The notes under the pieces: model-generated
Database searches by the model: none
What the model was told of the DNA's origin: nothing
The model's input: the letters and a program-made list of their open reading frames with translations, nothing else
Part shown: one piece after another, positions 26,184-34,554 of the stretch
Numbering within the stretch: position 1 is the first letter of the stretch
Layout of the letters: each line of letters opens with the position of its first letter
Source: Nitrospira sp.
Lineage (GTDB): Bacteria; Nitrospirota; Nitrospiria; Nitrospirales; Nitrospiraceae
Reading direction: 5' to 3'
Assembly: GCA_029194535.1 (NCBI GenBank)
Contig: JARFXR010000002.1
Location: 682,001 to 746,000, forward strand
Length of the DNA stretch: 64,000 nt
Program-made: the position numbers and the translations under genes

Positions 26184-26993
26184 ATGGCTACCTATGCAAT
26201 CGGAGATGTGCAGGGTTGCCGCGCTCAACTCTCACAGTTGGTCGACCGAATCGACTTCAATCCGACGCGGGACCACCTGTGGTTCGTCGGAGATCTCGTC
26301 AATCGCGGACCGGATTCATTGGGGGTCCTGCGTCTGATCAAGAATCTCGGCGCGGCGGCGTCCGTGGTCTTGGGTAACCACGATCTCTTTTTGCTGGCCG
26401 CAGCAGAGAGCATCGTGACCTTACGTCCTAAAGACACCATCGATGACGTCCTCAAAGCCGACGACCGTTCGGAGTTGATCGACTGGCTGCGCGGGCGCCC
26501 ACTTCTGATCCACGACGACTCGGTACTCATGGTCCATGCCGGACTGCTACCGCAATGGACGGCCGCGGAGGCGGTCCAGCTGGCAGGCGAAGTGGACGGC
26601 GCGTTGGGAGGACCGGACTATCGGGAATTTCTCCGCGACTTCTTTCATGCCTCGCTTCCATCCTGGCATCCGTCGCTGACGGGACGGATGCGGCGAGCCA
26701 GTGTGGCGCGAGCGATGACGCGAATCCGAAGCTGCACGCCGGCCGGCGAGATGTCCGGGTTTTCCGGCGCTCCACAGGATGTTCCTCCCGGCTATTTACC
26801 CTGGTTTCGCGTGCCGGGACGCCGCAGCGCGGACACCACGATCGTCACCGGCCACTGGGCCGCCTTGGGGTTGCAACTCGAGTCCAATCATTTGGCAATC
26901 GACAGTGGATGTGTGTGGGGCAGACACCTGACCGCGGTCAGGTTCGAAGACCGTGCCGTGTTCCAGGTCGAAGGTCCGCGTCCGAGACGATAG
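26184..26993 (+). CDS. apaH: Symmetrical bis(5'-nucleosyl)-tetraphosphatase
   Basis: 269 residues. The metallophosphoesterase motifs are present in order: AIGDVQGC (about 5-12), FVGDLVNRGPDS (about 35-46) and VLGNHDLFLL (about 62-71), then MVHAGLLPQW and VTGHWAALG. It hydrolyses Ap4A to two ADP and tends to affect stress responses. No strong ribosome-binding site. It is convergent with the fatty-acid-hydroxylase-type gene at 27013. Confidence 0.93.
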   Translation: MATYAIGDVQGCRAQLSQLVDRIDFNPTRDHLWFVGDLVNRGPDSLGVLRLIKNLGAAASVVLGNHDLFLLAAAESIVTLRPKDTIDDVLKADDRSELIDWLRGRPLLIHDDSVLMVHAGLLPQWTAAEAVQLAGEVDGALGGPDYREFLRDFFHASLPSWHPSLTGRMRRASVARAMTRIRSCTPAGEMSGFSGAPQDVPPGYLPWFRVPGRRSADTTIVTGHWAALGLQLESNHLAIDSGCVWGRHLTAVRFEDRAVFQVEGPRPRR

Positions 26994-27012
26994 CCTGCCG
27001 CCGTCCCGCTTC

Positions 27013-27789
27013 TCACACGCCCAACGCCAGACGGACGAGAGGCACTTTTTCCCCGATCCCGAACGACAACGGCTCCAAAACTTCGTCAGGATCGACATAG
27101 GTCCCGAACAATCGATCCCAGACGGTAAAGAAGGCGGCGAGATTCGCCGTGTAATGTTCGGGACGATTACTGTGATGGATGTGATGGTAACACGGCGTCA
27201 CGATCAGCCATTCCAGCCACTTGAATCTCCACCCGACGTTCATGTGCATCCAGTCGTTTTGAAGAGCGTTGAACATCCCGATCGCCAGGTACATCCACCA
27301 CGGAGATAGATCAAGGAAAGCGTAGGCGAAGATGTACGGGAGATTCACGATCACCTGCTGCGGGATGGTCGCCCTGATACCGGCGAGCCAGTACATGTAC
27401 GTCGGCGTGTGATGCCACTTGTGGATGCGCCAGATCGGAGCCGTATGCATCAACCGATGGATCCAATAGTGACCAAAATCCGCGACCACGAAATAGGCCG
27501 TGACGCGCAAGGGCAGCGGCAGATTCAGGATGGCGTCCGGCAAGTGTGGACGCACCGCAATCCATTGATCGATGTATCCCGCGGTGGGAAAGATGATGAA
27601 CTGATACACCAGAAACACCGTGAAGTCGTACAGCATGACTCGGCCGTATTCGATCTTCCTCGCCGGCCTGATCAGTTCGAGAGCGGTCACTCCGATCAGT
27701 CGGACCAGAAAAAGAAGGGGAAAAACGAGGTCGTGAGCCAGGAGGAACTGCCGGAACTCTCGAGTGAAGACCCACTCGATCCAATCCAT
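27013..27789 (-). CDS. Fatty acid hydroxylase / sterol desaturase superfamily membrane protein
   Basis: 258 residues from the ATG at 27789, preceded by AGGAG; a longer upstream extension is not needed. Several hydrophobic segments alternate with the di-iron histidine boxes: HYWIHRLMH, HKWHHTPTYMYW and YHHIHHSNRPEHY. The superfamily inserts hydroxyl groups or double bonds into lipids using O2; a hopanoid, carotenoid or fatty acid substrate is possible but not determined. It lies downstream of panB on the same strand, with a small hairpin in between. Confidence 0.85.
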   Translation of the reverse strand: MDWIEWVFTREFRQFLLAHDLVFPLLFLVRLIGVTALELIRPARKIEYGRVMLYDFTVFLVYQFIIFPTAGYIDQWIAVRPHLPDAILNLPLPLRVTAYFVVADFGHYWIHRLMHTAPIWRIHKWHHTPTYMYWLAGIRATIPQQVIVNLPYIFAYAFLDLSPWWMYLAIGMFNALQNDWMHMNVGWRFKWLEWLIVTPCYHHIHHSNRPEHYTANLAAFFTVWDRLFGTYVDPDEVLEPLSFGIGEKVPLVRLALGV

Positions 27790-27803
27790 GAACCCATCTC
27801 CTG

Positions 27804-27821
27804 CCAGCCGCGATCGGCTGG
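27804..27821. other. Short perfect hairpin between panB and the hydroxylase gene
   Basis: CCAGCCG (27804-27810) pairs with CGGCTGG (27815-27821) around a 4-base loop. No T-run follows, so termination is uncertain. Confidence 0.35.
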
Positions 27822-27854
27822 ATAGGTGCGAGCGCGGCGGGACGGCCCGCGATC

Positions 27855-28643
27855 CTAATGATAGCTTTCGGAGTCCGAGGGGAACTTCCCTTGCTCCACT
27901 TCTTCCTTGTAACGACGCAGGGCCTGGAGCGCGTCGGCCCTGAGGTGGGCGTACGGCTTGACGAACTTCGGAACGAAATCGTCGAACAATCCCAGCAGAT
28001 CGTACAGCACCAGAACTTGGCCGTCGCAATGAGGCCCCGCGCCGATACCGATGGTCGGGATGGTCAGTTCATCCGTGATCGACTGGGCCAGGTCCGCCGG
28101 CACGGCCTCCAACACCACAGCCACGGCGCCGGCGGCTTCGAGCGCCTTGGCATCCTGCACCATCGTCCTCGCCTGAGCCGCATCCTTTCCTTGCACCTTG
28201 TATCCGCCGTACTGATTGACGGACTGCGGGGTCATCCCCAAATGTCCGACCACCGGAATTCCCGCCTGCGTCATGTCGTGCACCCGGTCCACAACGGCCG
28301 CCCCCCCCTCAAGTTTCACCGCATGGGCGCCGACCTGCAGAAACCGTCCCGCATTGCGCAGAGCATCCTCCCGGCTGGCTTGATAGGACATGAAGGGCAT
28401 GTCTCCGATCACCAGGGCCTGTTGCACCGCCCCGGCGACCAGTTTCGTGTGATACAGCATCTCGTCCATTGAGACGGACAGGGTATTGGCCTTGCCTTGC
28501 ACGACGACACCCAACGAGTCGCCGACCAGGATCGTCTCGATCCCGGCCTGTTCGACCAGACGGCCAAACAGGGCATCGTAGGCCGTCATGACGATCAATC
28601 GTTTACCTTGCTTGTACCGCCGAAGATCGGGGATTTTCATCAT
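27855..28643 (-). CDS. panB: 3-methyl-2-oxobutanoate hydroxymethyltransferase
   Basis: 262 residues, standard PanB length. It shows VMTAYDALFGRLVEQAGI (about 18-35), VGDSLGVVVQG, the region VKLEGGAAV, and VVGHLGMTPQSVNQYGG. It uses 5,10-methylene-THF to make ketopantoate for coenzyme A. Its first ATG overlaps the metF stop by four bases, indicating translational coupling. Pairing with metF and folD fits their shared folate substrate. Confidence 0.95.
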   Translation of the reverse strand: MMKIPDLRRYKQGKRLIVMTAYDALFGRLVEQAGIETILVGDSLGVVVQGKANTLSVSMDEMLYHTKLVAGAVQQALVIGDMPFMSYQASREDALRNAGRFLQVGAHAVKLEGGAAVVDRVHDMTQAGIPVVGHLGMTPQSVNQYGGYKVQGKDAAQARTMVQDAKALEAAGAVAVVLEAVPADLAQSITDELTIPTIGIGAGPHCDGQVLVLYDLLGLFDDFVPKFVKPYAHLRADALQALRRYKEEVEQGKFPSDSESYH

Positions 28644-29527
28644 CCGATGCCCGCCTTGGTGAGGATTTCTCCGAGCCGGTGCGTCGCTTTGATGGCCATG
28701 ATATGGACTCCGTCACAGTGGGGCCGGACCGCCGCGATGGTCCGGACGGCGATCTCCACGCCGGCGTCCTCCGACTTGTCACCCGCAGCCCGCAACTCGT
28801 CGATCATCGCTTGTGGAACGGACACGCCGGGAATATGCGCGTTCATGAACTCGGCCATCTTGGCGTTCCGCAGCACCAGAATGCCGGCGAGCACCTTTAC
28901 CTTGAACGGACGAACGGCCGTCATGAAGCTTGCAAACTGTTCCGGATGGTATATGGCCTGCGTCTGAAAGAATCCCGCCCCAGCTTTGACCTTGATCTCG
29001 AATTTGGCGAGCATCGGTCCCAACGGATCGGCTTCAGGCGTGACGGCGGCGCCGACTTGAAACGCCGTGACGCCGTCGAGCTTGTTGCCCGCCATGTCGC
29101 GGCCGTCGTTGAGCCCCTGCACCAATTGCATCACCTGGACCGAGTCCAGATCATAGACAGGTTTGGCTTCCTTGTGATCGCCGACAGTGGGATAGTCGCC
29201 GGTCAGACACAGCACGTTCCTGATTCCCAGCAGATGCGCGCCCATCAGGTCGGACTGCATCGCAATTCGGTTCCGGTCTCGGCAGGTCAACTGCATCACC
29301 GGATCGTGTCCCAGCTCGTATAACAATCGACACACCGGCAGCGACCCGGCGCGGACCACCGCGGCCGTGTTGTCGGTCACATTGACGCCGTGTACTCGGC
29401 CGACCAGTTGTCTGGCGTTGTCCAGCAGGCTGACGACGTTCGTCCCCTTCGGAGGGTTATATTCGACCGTCACGGCAAACTGTCCGCGATCGAGGACGTC
29501 TTTAAATCGCCTAGGCTCCCGAGTCAT
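28640..29527 (-). CDS. metF: 5,10-methylenetetrahydrofolate reductase
   Basis: 295 residues with the MTHFR TIM-barrel pattern: FAVTVEYNPPKGTNVVSLLD near the N terminus, QLTCRDRNRIAMQSDLMGA, LCLTGDYPTVGDHKEAKPV, and GAGFFQTQAIY. It converts methylene-THF to methyl-THF. It resembles the forms that work with a separate MetV/MTHFR_C-like partner, and such a small protein is encoded at 25253. GAGGAAAG precedes the ATG. It overlaps panB and follows a 32-residue ORF that stops at the base before the ATG. Confidence 0.92.
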   Translation of the reverse strand: MTREPRRFKDVLDRGQFAVTVEYNPPKGTNVVSLLDNARQLVGRVHGVNVTDNTAAVVRAGSLPVCRLLYELGHDPVMQLTCRDRNRIAMQSDLMGAHLLGIRNVLCLTGDYPTVGDHKEAKPVYDLDSVQVMQLVQGLNDGRDMAGNKLDGVTAFQVGAAVTPEADPLGPMLAKFEIKVKAGAGFFQTQAIYHPEQFASFMTAVRPFKVKVLAGILVLRNAKMAEFMNAHIPGVSVPQAMIDELRAAGDKSEDAGVEIAVRTIAAVRPHCDGVHIMAIKATHRLGEILTKAGIG

Positions 29528-29626
29528 TCAGCTTTCCTCGTCAAGATTTTCTTCGTCCCCCCTCACCACTAGGAGGGTCAGGGCTCGGATGGCTTCCACC
29601 GCGCGCATGCACCGAGCACAGTCCAT
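29528..29626 (-). CDS. Possible 32-residue ORF abutting metF
   Basis: ATG at 29626, TGA at 29528-29530, directly before the metF ATG. The product starts MDCARCMRAVEAIRALTLLV and ends acidic (RGDEENLDEES), with one CxxC. The ribosome-binding site is weak (AGG two bases before). The fit to the metF start suggests a leader peptide or translational coupling, but chance is possible. Confidence 0.25.
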   Translation of the reverse strand: MDCARCMRAVEAIRALTLLVVRGDEENLDEES

Positions 29627-29697
29627 AACCTACGAGTTCGAAGGAATCTTGCGTGCGCGGGGCGCGAGCGCAGAAGGTGCCTGTGTCCCGAACACAC

Positions 29698-30558
29698 CTA
29701 TGCCATCCCTGCCATTCTCCTAGCAGACTCCACGGTATTGTCCAGCAACATCGCGATCGTCATCGGACCGACTCCCCCGGGCACCGGGCTGATCCAGCCG
29801 GCCTTCTGACTCACGGGCTCGAAATCGACATCACCGCACAGCTTGCCCTCCGGGGTCTTGTTCGTGCCGACATCGATGACAACGGCTCCCTCGCGGACCA
29901 TGTCGGCTGTGACGAACTTCGCCTTTCCGATAGCCACCAGCAACAGTTCAGCCTCCCGGCACACGGCAGCCAGATCCTTCGTCTTCGAATGACAGATGGT
30001 GACTGTGGCGTTGCGCTGTAACAACATGAGCGCCAACGGCTTGCCCACGATGTTGCTCCGCCCGAGCACCACCGCGCGTTTGCCTTCGATGGTGACACCG
30101 GTGGACTCAATCATCCTGATTACACCCTTCGGCGTGCAGGCTTCAAATACAGGATGACCCTCGACCAACCGGCCGAAGTTGTAGGGATGGAACCCGTCGG
30201 CATCCTTGTCGGGAGACACCGCCTCCAAGATCACTTTGCTGTCGATGTGCTTCGGCAGCGGGAGTTGCACGAGGATGCCATGGATTTTCGGATCGGCGTT
30301 CTCTTTACCGATCAGGGCGAGCAGTTCGGCTTGGGTAGTCCCGGCAGGCAATTTGTGGTCGTCCACGTAGATGCCCGCCAGCTCGCATGCCTTCTGCTTG
30401 TTTTTGACGTACACGTGAGAGGCGGGATCGTCCCCCACAAGGATGGTCGCCAAACCCGGTTTCGTTCCCGTCTTGGCCAAGACTTTCGCCGCCTTGGCCG
30501 CCAATCCATCCCGAACCTGCTGCGCCAATGCTTTCCCATCAATGAGTTTCGCTGCCAC
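29698..30558 (-). CDS. folD: Bifunctional methylenetetrahydrofolate dehydrogenase / cyclohydrolase
   Basis: 286 residues from a GTG at 30558 with GGGGAGGAAG before it. Family motifs: YVKNKQKACELAGI containing the catalytic Lys, ILVQLPLPKHID (about 95-106), and GRSNIVGKPLALMLL in the NAD(P) domain, then PVPGGVGPMTIAML near the end. It interconverts methylene-, methenyl- and formyl-THF. It is read from a promoter of its own at 30610-30639, divergent from the beta-propeller gene. Confidence 0.95.
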   Translation of the reverse strand: MAAKLIDGKALAQQVRDGLAAKAAKVLAKTGTKPGLATILVGDDPASHVYVKNKQKACELAGIYVDDHKLPAGTTQAELLALIGKENADPKIHGILVQLPLPKHIDSKVILEAVSPDKDADGFHPYNFGRLVEGHPVFEACTPKGVIRMIESTGVTIEGKRAVVLGRSNIVGKPLALMLLQRNATVTICHSKTKDLAAVCREAELLLVAIGKAKFVTADMVREGAVVIDVGTNKTPEGKLCGDVDFEPVSQKAGWISPVPGGVGPMTIAMLLDNTVESARRMAGMA

Positions 30559-30609
30559 GGCTTCCTCCCCGTTCCGACCAGTCGACGAGTTGTTCGATTA
30601 AACGTGCGC

Positions 30610-30639
30610 ACCTTAACAGGGCATTTTTGTGCAAGTCAA
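30610..30639 (-). promoter_or_regulatory. Promoter of folD
   Basis: TTGACT (30634-30639), 18-base spacer, TAAGGT (30610-30615) on the minus strand, about 50 bases before the GTG start. Confidence 0.5.
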
Positions 30640-30682
30640 CGTGCGGTGCCGGTCGGCTTCAGACAGCCTCCACCGCCGTTTC

Positions 30683-30712
30683 TTGACAGATTCTGCGCGG
30701 CACGGCTACGAT
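30683..30712 (+). promoter_or_regulatory. Promoter of the beta-propeller protein gene
   Basis: TTGACA (30683-30688), 18-base spacer, TACGAT (30707-30712). The hexamers equal those of the oxidoreductase operon promoter. An ATG at 30711 is inside this -10 box and therefore unlikely to be a start codon. Confidence 0.6.
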
Positions 30713-30746
30713 GATTCATCATCACACTCATCAGGCCGATCCATTC

Positions 30747-31766
30747 GTGACCACGATCCACTCATTCCTTCGTTTCGGCTGTCGCCGCCTCGGCACCCTG
30801 TTATCTGTCTGGCTGGTCGGGACCGTTGTCGCCCACCCCGCCGGCGCGCAAGTGACCGTCGTCGATCTCCAGTCGCCATATAGTTTCGTCAGCGGGCCGG
30901 CGGGGAATCAATATTTCATCTCCAGCGTCAACGGAGATCCGGAGCAAGCCGATAACAACGGCTTCATTACGAAACTCGATGCCGGCGGCAAACTGGCTAA
31001 CCTGAAATTCATCCAGGGCGGCAAGAACGGCGCGACACTTCACGCCCCCAAAGGCATGGCGCTCGTCGGCGACACCTTGTATGTGGCCGATCTCGATACC
31101 ATCCGAGGGTTCGACGCCGCCACGGGCAAACCGACCGCGGCGGTGACGATCTCGGCCGGCGTGTCAGACGGTGCTTTCGCCGTGTCCCTCACCGATGTAG
31201 CGTTTGACGGCAAAGGTTTGCTGTATTGCTCGGACCAGCGAAGCAACCGTATCTATCGTGTCGATCTCGACTCCGGAAAAGTCTCGCTCTTGCTCGCCGA
31301 TCCTCAGCTCGCAGGCCCCACTGGGCTGGCTCTTCACCCCAAGTCGGGACAGTTGATCGTGGTGAGCTGGGACAAGGGGAAAATCTTTGAGATCAGTCCG
31401 GACGGACACCTGACCGAGTTGGTGTCCAACGGGTTTTTCTCGGCCCGATTCATGAATTTACGCGGTGTTGATTTCGACCGATGGGCGAACATGTACGTCT
31501 CGGATTTCACGACGGGGAAAGTCTGGCGCATGACCTGGGACAAACGATTTCAAGTCATCGCCGAGTATCTCCCTTCGCCGGGGGATCTTGGTATCGACCG
31601 CACCAACAATCTGATTTTAGTACCCTACGAGTCGGCGCACGCAGCCGAGATGAACGGTCTGGAAGCGCCGTCGGAAGGGAAGCCTAAGCAGGAAAAGCGC
31701 ACCCTCGCCGACTACGGCTTTATCCCGCCGCCGCCGAAACCGGGAGCGGGAGGCGCAGGTAAATGA
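30747..31766 (+). CDS. Exported SMP-30/NHL-type beta-propeller protein
   Basis: 339 residues from a GTG at 30747; the upstream ATG at 30711 overlaps the promoter. A signal peptide ends at about AHPAGA/Q. Then come repeated blades: HAPKGMALVGDTLYVADLD, LTDVAFDGKGLLYCSDQR and GPTGLALHPKSGQLIVVSW, typical of SMP-30/gluconolactonase-like or NHL propellers. The C terminus is a Pro/Gly tail (FIPPPPKPGAGG). It is probably periplasmic; ligand or enzyme activity is unknown. The stop overlaps the next gene by four bases. Confidence 0.7.
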   Translation: MTTIHSFLRFGCRRLGTLLSVWLVGTVVAHPAGAQVTVVDLQSPYSFVSGPAGNQYFISSVNGDPEQADNNGFITKLDAGGKLANLKFIQGGKNGATLHAPKGMALVGDTLYVADLDTIRGFDAATGKPTAAVTISAGVSDGAFAVSLTDVAFDGKGLLYCSDQRSNRIYRVDLDSGKVSLLLADPQLAGPTGLALHPKSGQLIVVSWDKGKIFEISPDGHLTELVSNGFFSARFMNLRGVDFDRWANMYVSDFTTGKVWRMTWDKRFQVIAEYLPSPGDLGIDRTNNLILVPYESAHAAEMNGLEAPSEGKPKQEKRTLADYGFIPPPPKPGAGGAGK

Positions 31767-32458
31767 ATCAGTGCCTGTACTGCAAGCAACGCAAGGGCAA
31801 ACGATCATGCCCGGCATTGGGCGGCCTCATCTGTCCTCTCTGCTGCGGAGAACACCGGATCGTCCGCATCGCTTGCCCCGAGAATTGCGTCTATTTGGAG
31901 TCAGGTAGCGACTATCAGCAAAAACGGCTGGGTGAGCAATTCATGCCCCTCCGGCGGGACTTCTACCGGCATCTGGCGGATCTCGGAGGTGAGAAGGCCG
32001 TCGCCCTCTACAACCTCGTCGAAGTGGTCACCTTCAGTTATTTCCAAGGACGCCGCGACGGACAGGATGCGGAAATCATCGCCGCGATCCAGGCCCTGCG
32101 ACGGACGCTGAGCCCGCTTCACGTGCCGTCCGCTCCAATGCCCGTCTTCGCCGAACACCTGAAAAAGGAATACGACTCATTCAAAAAGCAGAACCCTCAG
32201 CAGATCGCCGACGCAACCCTCGCCCCCGAGGTGTTGGATCGCGCGATCCGGTTCGTTGCGGACTTTTCCGGCACAGGATTCCAGTCTCAGCGGTTTCTGG
32301 CCGGTCTCGTCGGCTACGTCCGCGCCTATCATCCTGACATCGCGGCGCATCTCACCAAGCAGCACGAGGCCGGCCGAATCGTGCTCCCGAACCAATCCTT
32401 TGCGCCGCCTTCTCCGGACCCCCACGTCCATGGACCAGGCTGCGAACACCACCACTAG
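31763..32458 (+). CDS. Cysteine-rich N-terminal / His-rich C-terminal protein
   Basis: 231 residues. The first 45 residues hold a dense Cys pattern: CLYCKQRKGKRSCPALGG, ICPLCCGEHR and CPENCVYLE, most likely a zinc site. A helical middle part without known family follows, then a tail HVHGPGCEHHH. The N-terminal pattern looks like a recurrent Cys motif of unknown role. It starts by overlapping the propeller gene (ATGA), so the two are translationally coupled although the first is exported and this one has no signal peptide. Confidence 0.65.
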   Translation: MNQCLYCKQRKGKRSCPALGGLICPLCCGEHRIVRIACPENCVYLESGSDYQQKRLGEQFMPLRRDFYRHLADLGGEKAVALYNLVEVVTFSYFQGRRDGQDAEIIAAIQALRRTLSPLHVPSAPMPVFAEHLKKEYDSFKKQNPQQIADATLAPEVLDRAIRFVADFSGTGFQSQRFLAGLVGYVRAYHPDIAAHLTKQHEAGRIVLPNQSFAPPSPDPHVHGPGCEHHH

Positions 32459-32480
32459 GCCCGGTTCCGCTCATTTCACT

Positions 32481-33089
32481 TCATTCGACGATTGTCACCG
32501 TCATCTCGACCCGTTCGTTCGGCAGATCGCGATCGTTCCTCGGCAGCCCGGCAATCTTGTCCGCCACACCCAACCCCCGTGTAATTTCCCCGAAGACCGT
32601 GTACTTGCGGTCGAGGAAGGGCGAAGGCTCCACCACGATGAAAAACTGTGAGCCGGCGCTATCCGGTTCATTGGCTCGGGCCATTGACACGATGCCACGC
32701 TTGTGAGGTGTGTCGGTAAACTCGGCTTTGAGGAGAATCGGGTTCCCCTTTTCGTCCTTGGGGCCTCCCTGGCCGTAGGTTTCCTTGCGAAGAGAGCTCT
32801 TGGTGTTCGGATCGCCTCCCTGAATCATGAAACCGGGAATCACGCGGTGAAAGATCGTCCCGTTGTAGAAGCCGGACTTGGCCAGCTTGAGGAAATTCTC
32901 GACATGTTTGGGAGCGAGGTCCGGGTAGAATTTCATGTGCATCTCGCCGAACTTGGTCTTGATGATCGCCTTGGGGCCATGGTCCGGAGGCGGAAGCGGC
33001 GGTATGACCTCCGTTTTTCCGCCACAGCCGACGACAAGCCCGACCGCGGCGATCGCGACCATCTTCCACAGAGATCGGCGAACCCGCAT
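32481..33089 (-). CDS. Cyclophilin-type peptidyl-prolyl isomerase, lipoprotein
   Basis: 202 residues. The N-terminal hydrophobic segment ends AVGLVVGCGG, a lipobox, so the enzyme should be lipid-anchored facing the periplasm. The cyclophilin core is clear: GTIFHRVIPGFMIQGGDP, SMARANEPDSAGSQFFIVVE and YTVFGEITRG. It speeds prolyl isomerisation during folding. A closely similar paralogue is encoded directly upstream. Confidence 0.9.
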   Translation of the reverse strand: MRVRRSLWKMVAIAAVGLVVGCGGKTEVIPPLPPPDHGPKAIIKTKFGEMHMKFYPDLAPKHVENFLKLAKSGFYNGTIFHRVIPGFMIQGGDPNTKSSLRKETYGQGGPKDEKGNPILLKAEFTDTPHKRGIVSMARANEPDSAGSQFFIVVEPSPFLDRKYTVFGEITRGLGVADKIAGLPRNDRDLPNERVEMTVTIVE

Positions 33090-33103
33090 ATCTCAGGTCT
33101 CCG

Positions 33104-33706
33104 CTAGTCCACCACGGTAATCGTCATTTCCACACGCTCGGTCGGAAGGTCGCGGGGACTTCTCGGCAGGTTGACGATCTGATCGGCCACGTCCAGGCCC
33201 TTCACGACTTCGCCGAACACCGTGTACTGACGGTCCAGAAAATTCGAGTCCTTGACGACAATGAAAAACTGCGAGCCGGCGCTGTTGGGATCGTTCGTGC
33301 GCGCCATGGACACGATGCCCCGGCGATGGGGGATGTCGTTGAACTCGGCCTTCAGTCGCTCGCTCGGCCCGCCCATGCCGTACGTCTCGGGTTTGTTCAC
33401 GTCTTTGGTGTTGGGATCGCCGCCCTGAATCATGAAACCGGGAATCACGCGATGAAAGATCGTCCCGTTGTAGAAGCCGGATTTCGCCAACTTGAGGAAA
33501 TTCTCGACATGCTGGGGCGCTTTGTCCGGAAAAAACGCGATCTCCATGTCACCGAACTTGGTCTTGATGATCGCCCTCGGCGACGCTCCGGAGTCGGCCT
33601 TGCCGGATATCTTATCGGCGGCCTCGGCATTCCACGCCCCCGCGATGAGGCTACCGCCGAGACACGAACAGACTATCATCCGCTTCCACAGCTTCCACGT
33701 CTGCAT
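33104..33706 (-). CDS. Cyclophilin-type peptidyl-prolyl isomerase, exported
   Basis: 200 residues from the second of two adjacent ATGs (33706), which fits the GAGGAGG site better than the one at 33709. The signal peptide MQTWKLWKRMIVCSCLGGSL ends near WNAEA. The core GTIFHRVIPGFMIQGGDPNT, SMARTNDPNSAGSQFFIVV and VFGEVVKG is nearly the same as the lipoprotein paralogue. It is a periplasmic prolyl isomerase. The two genes sit 14 bases apart and likely arose by duplication. Confidence 0.9.
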   Translation of the reverse strand: MQTWKLWKRMIVCSCLGGSLIAGAWNAEAADKISGKADSGASPRAIIKTKFGDMEIAFFPDKAPQHVENFLKLAKSGFYNGTIFHRVIPGFMIQGGDPNTKDVNKPETYGMGGPSERLKAEFNDIPHRRGIVSMARTNDPNSAGSQFFIVVKDSNFLDRQYTVFGEVVKGLDVADQIVNLPRSPRDLPTERVEMTITVVD

Positions 33707-33812
33707 CATTGCCCTCCTCGCTCTGGTCGCGATCCCTGTCCCGTTCATCCATCGGTCGGTCTTCAGCGCGAAGGACACCGACCGCTCATCATCATACCAT
33801 GGTCCGCGCGGC

Positions 33813-34520
33813 TTACCGCTCGAGCCGCTGCAACGCCTGCCTTGCGGCGGACTGTTCCGCCTCTTTCTTGCTCCGCCCGGTTCCCCGACCGACCGGCTCA
33901 TCCTTCACCGTGACGACCACCTCGAATACCTTGTCGTGATCCGGTCCGGTTTCACTGACGATGTCGTAGCGAGGAAGCAGATCGTGTTGTTTCTGACACC
34001 ACTCTTGGAGCTGGGTCTTAAAGTCCTCGGCGCCTGGATACGTCCCCTGATCGGTCGCTGAGCGGAGTTCGACCTCAAACAGACGCAGCGTCACCGCGCG
34101 ACTGGCCCCGTAGCCCCCGTCCAGATGAACGGCGGCGATGACCGCTTCCACTGCATCGGACAGCAGTGAGCCCTTCTCACGCCCTTTGGACCGCTCTTCC
34201 CCTCGGCCGAGTCTGAGATGCTCGCCCAATTTAATGCGTCTGGCGACTCGGACCAACGAGGACTCGCTCACGAGCTTGGCCTTGAGTTTCGACAAGGCCC
34301 CTTCAGAGCAATGCGACAACTGAGAGGCCAGATGTTCGCTGATCACCAGCGACAACACGGCATCGCCTAAAAATTCAAGTCGTTCATTGTGGGCTGCGCC
34401 GACCGACCTGCGCTCATGGACGTACGAGGAGTGTGTCAAGGCCTCCTCCAGGAGAGTCGCGTTCGCAAATTGATAGGCCAAGGAGTCCTGTAACGCGACG
34501 ATCGAGTTGGTGGGCGTCAT
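33813..34520 (-). CDS. rnc: Ribonuclease III
   Basis: 235 residues. The RNase III signature NERLEFLGDAVLSLVISEHL is at about 44-63, with the second acidic site at LLSDAVEAVIAAV. A double-stranded RNA-binding domain forms the C terminus (GRGTGRSKKEAEQSAARQAL). It processes rRNA and structured mRNAs. It closes the fab block, 34 bases after fabF; the next gene is a cyclophilin. Confidence 0.95.
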   Translation of the reverse strand: MTPTNSIVALQDSLAYQFANATLLEEALTHSSYVHERRSVGAAHNERLEFLGDAVLSLVISEHLASQLSHCSEGALSKLKAKLVSESSLVRVARRIKLGEHLRLGRGEERSKGREKGSLLSDAVEAVIAAVHLDGGYGASRAVTLRLFEVELRSATDQGTYPGAEDFKTQLQEWCQKQHDLLPRYDIVSETGPDHDKVFEVVVTVKDEPVGRGTGRSKKEAEQSAARQALQRLER

Positions 34521-34554
34521 GAGAGCCCGCGCATCCCCCTGCGAATGAGGGCGG

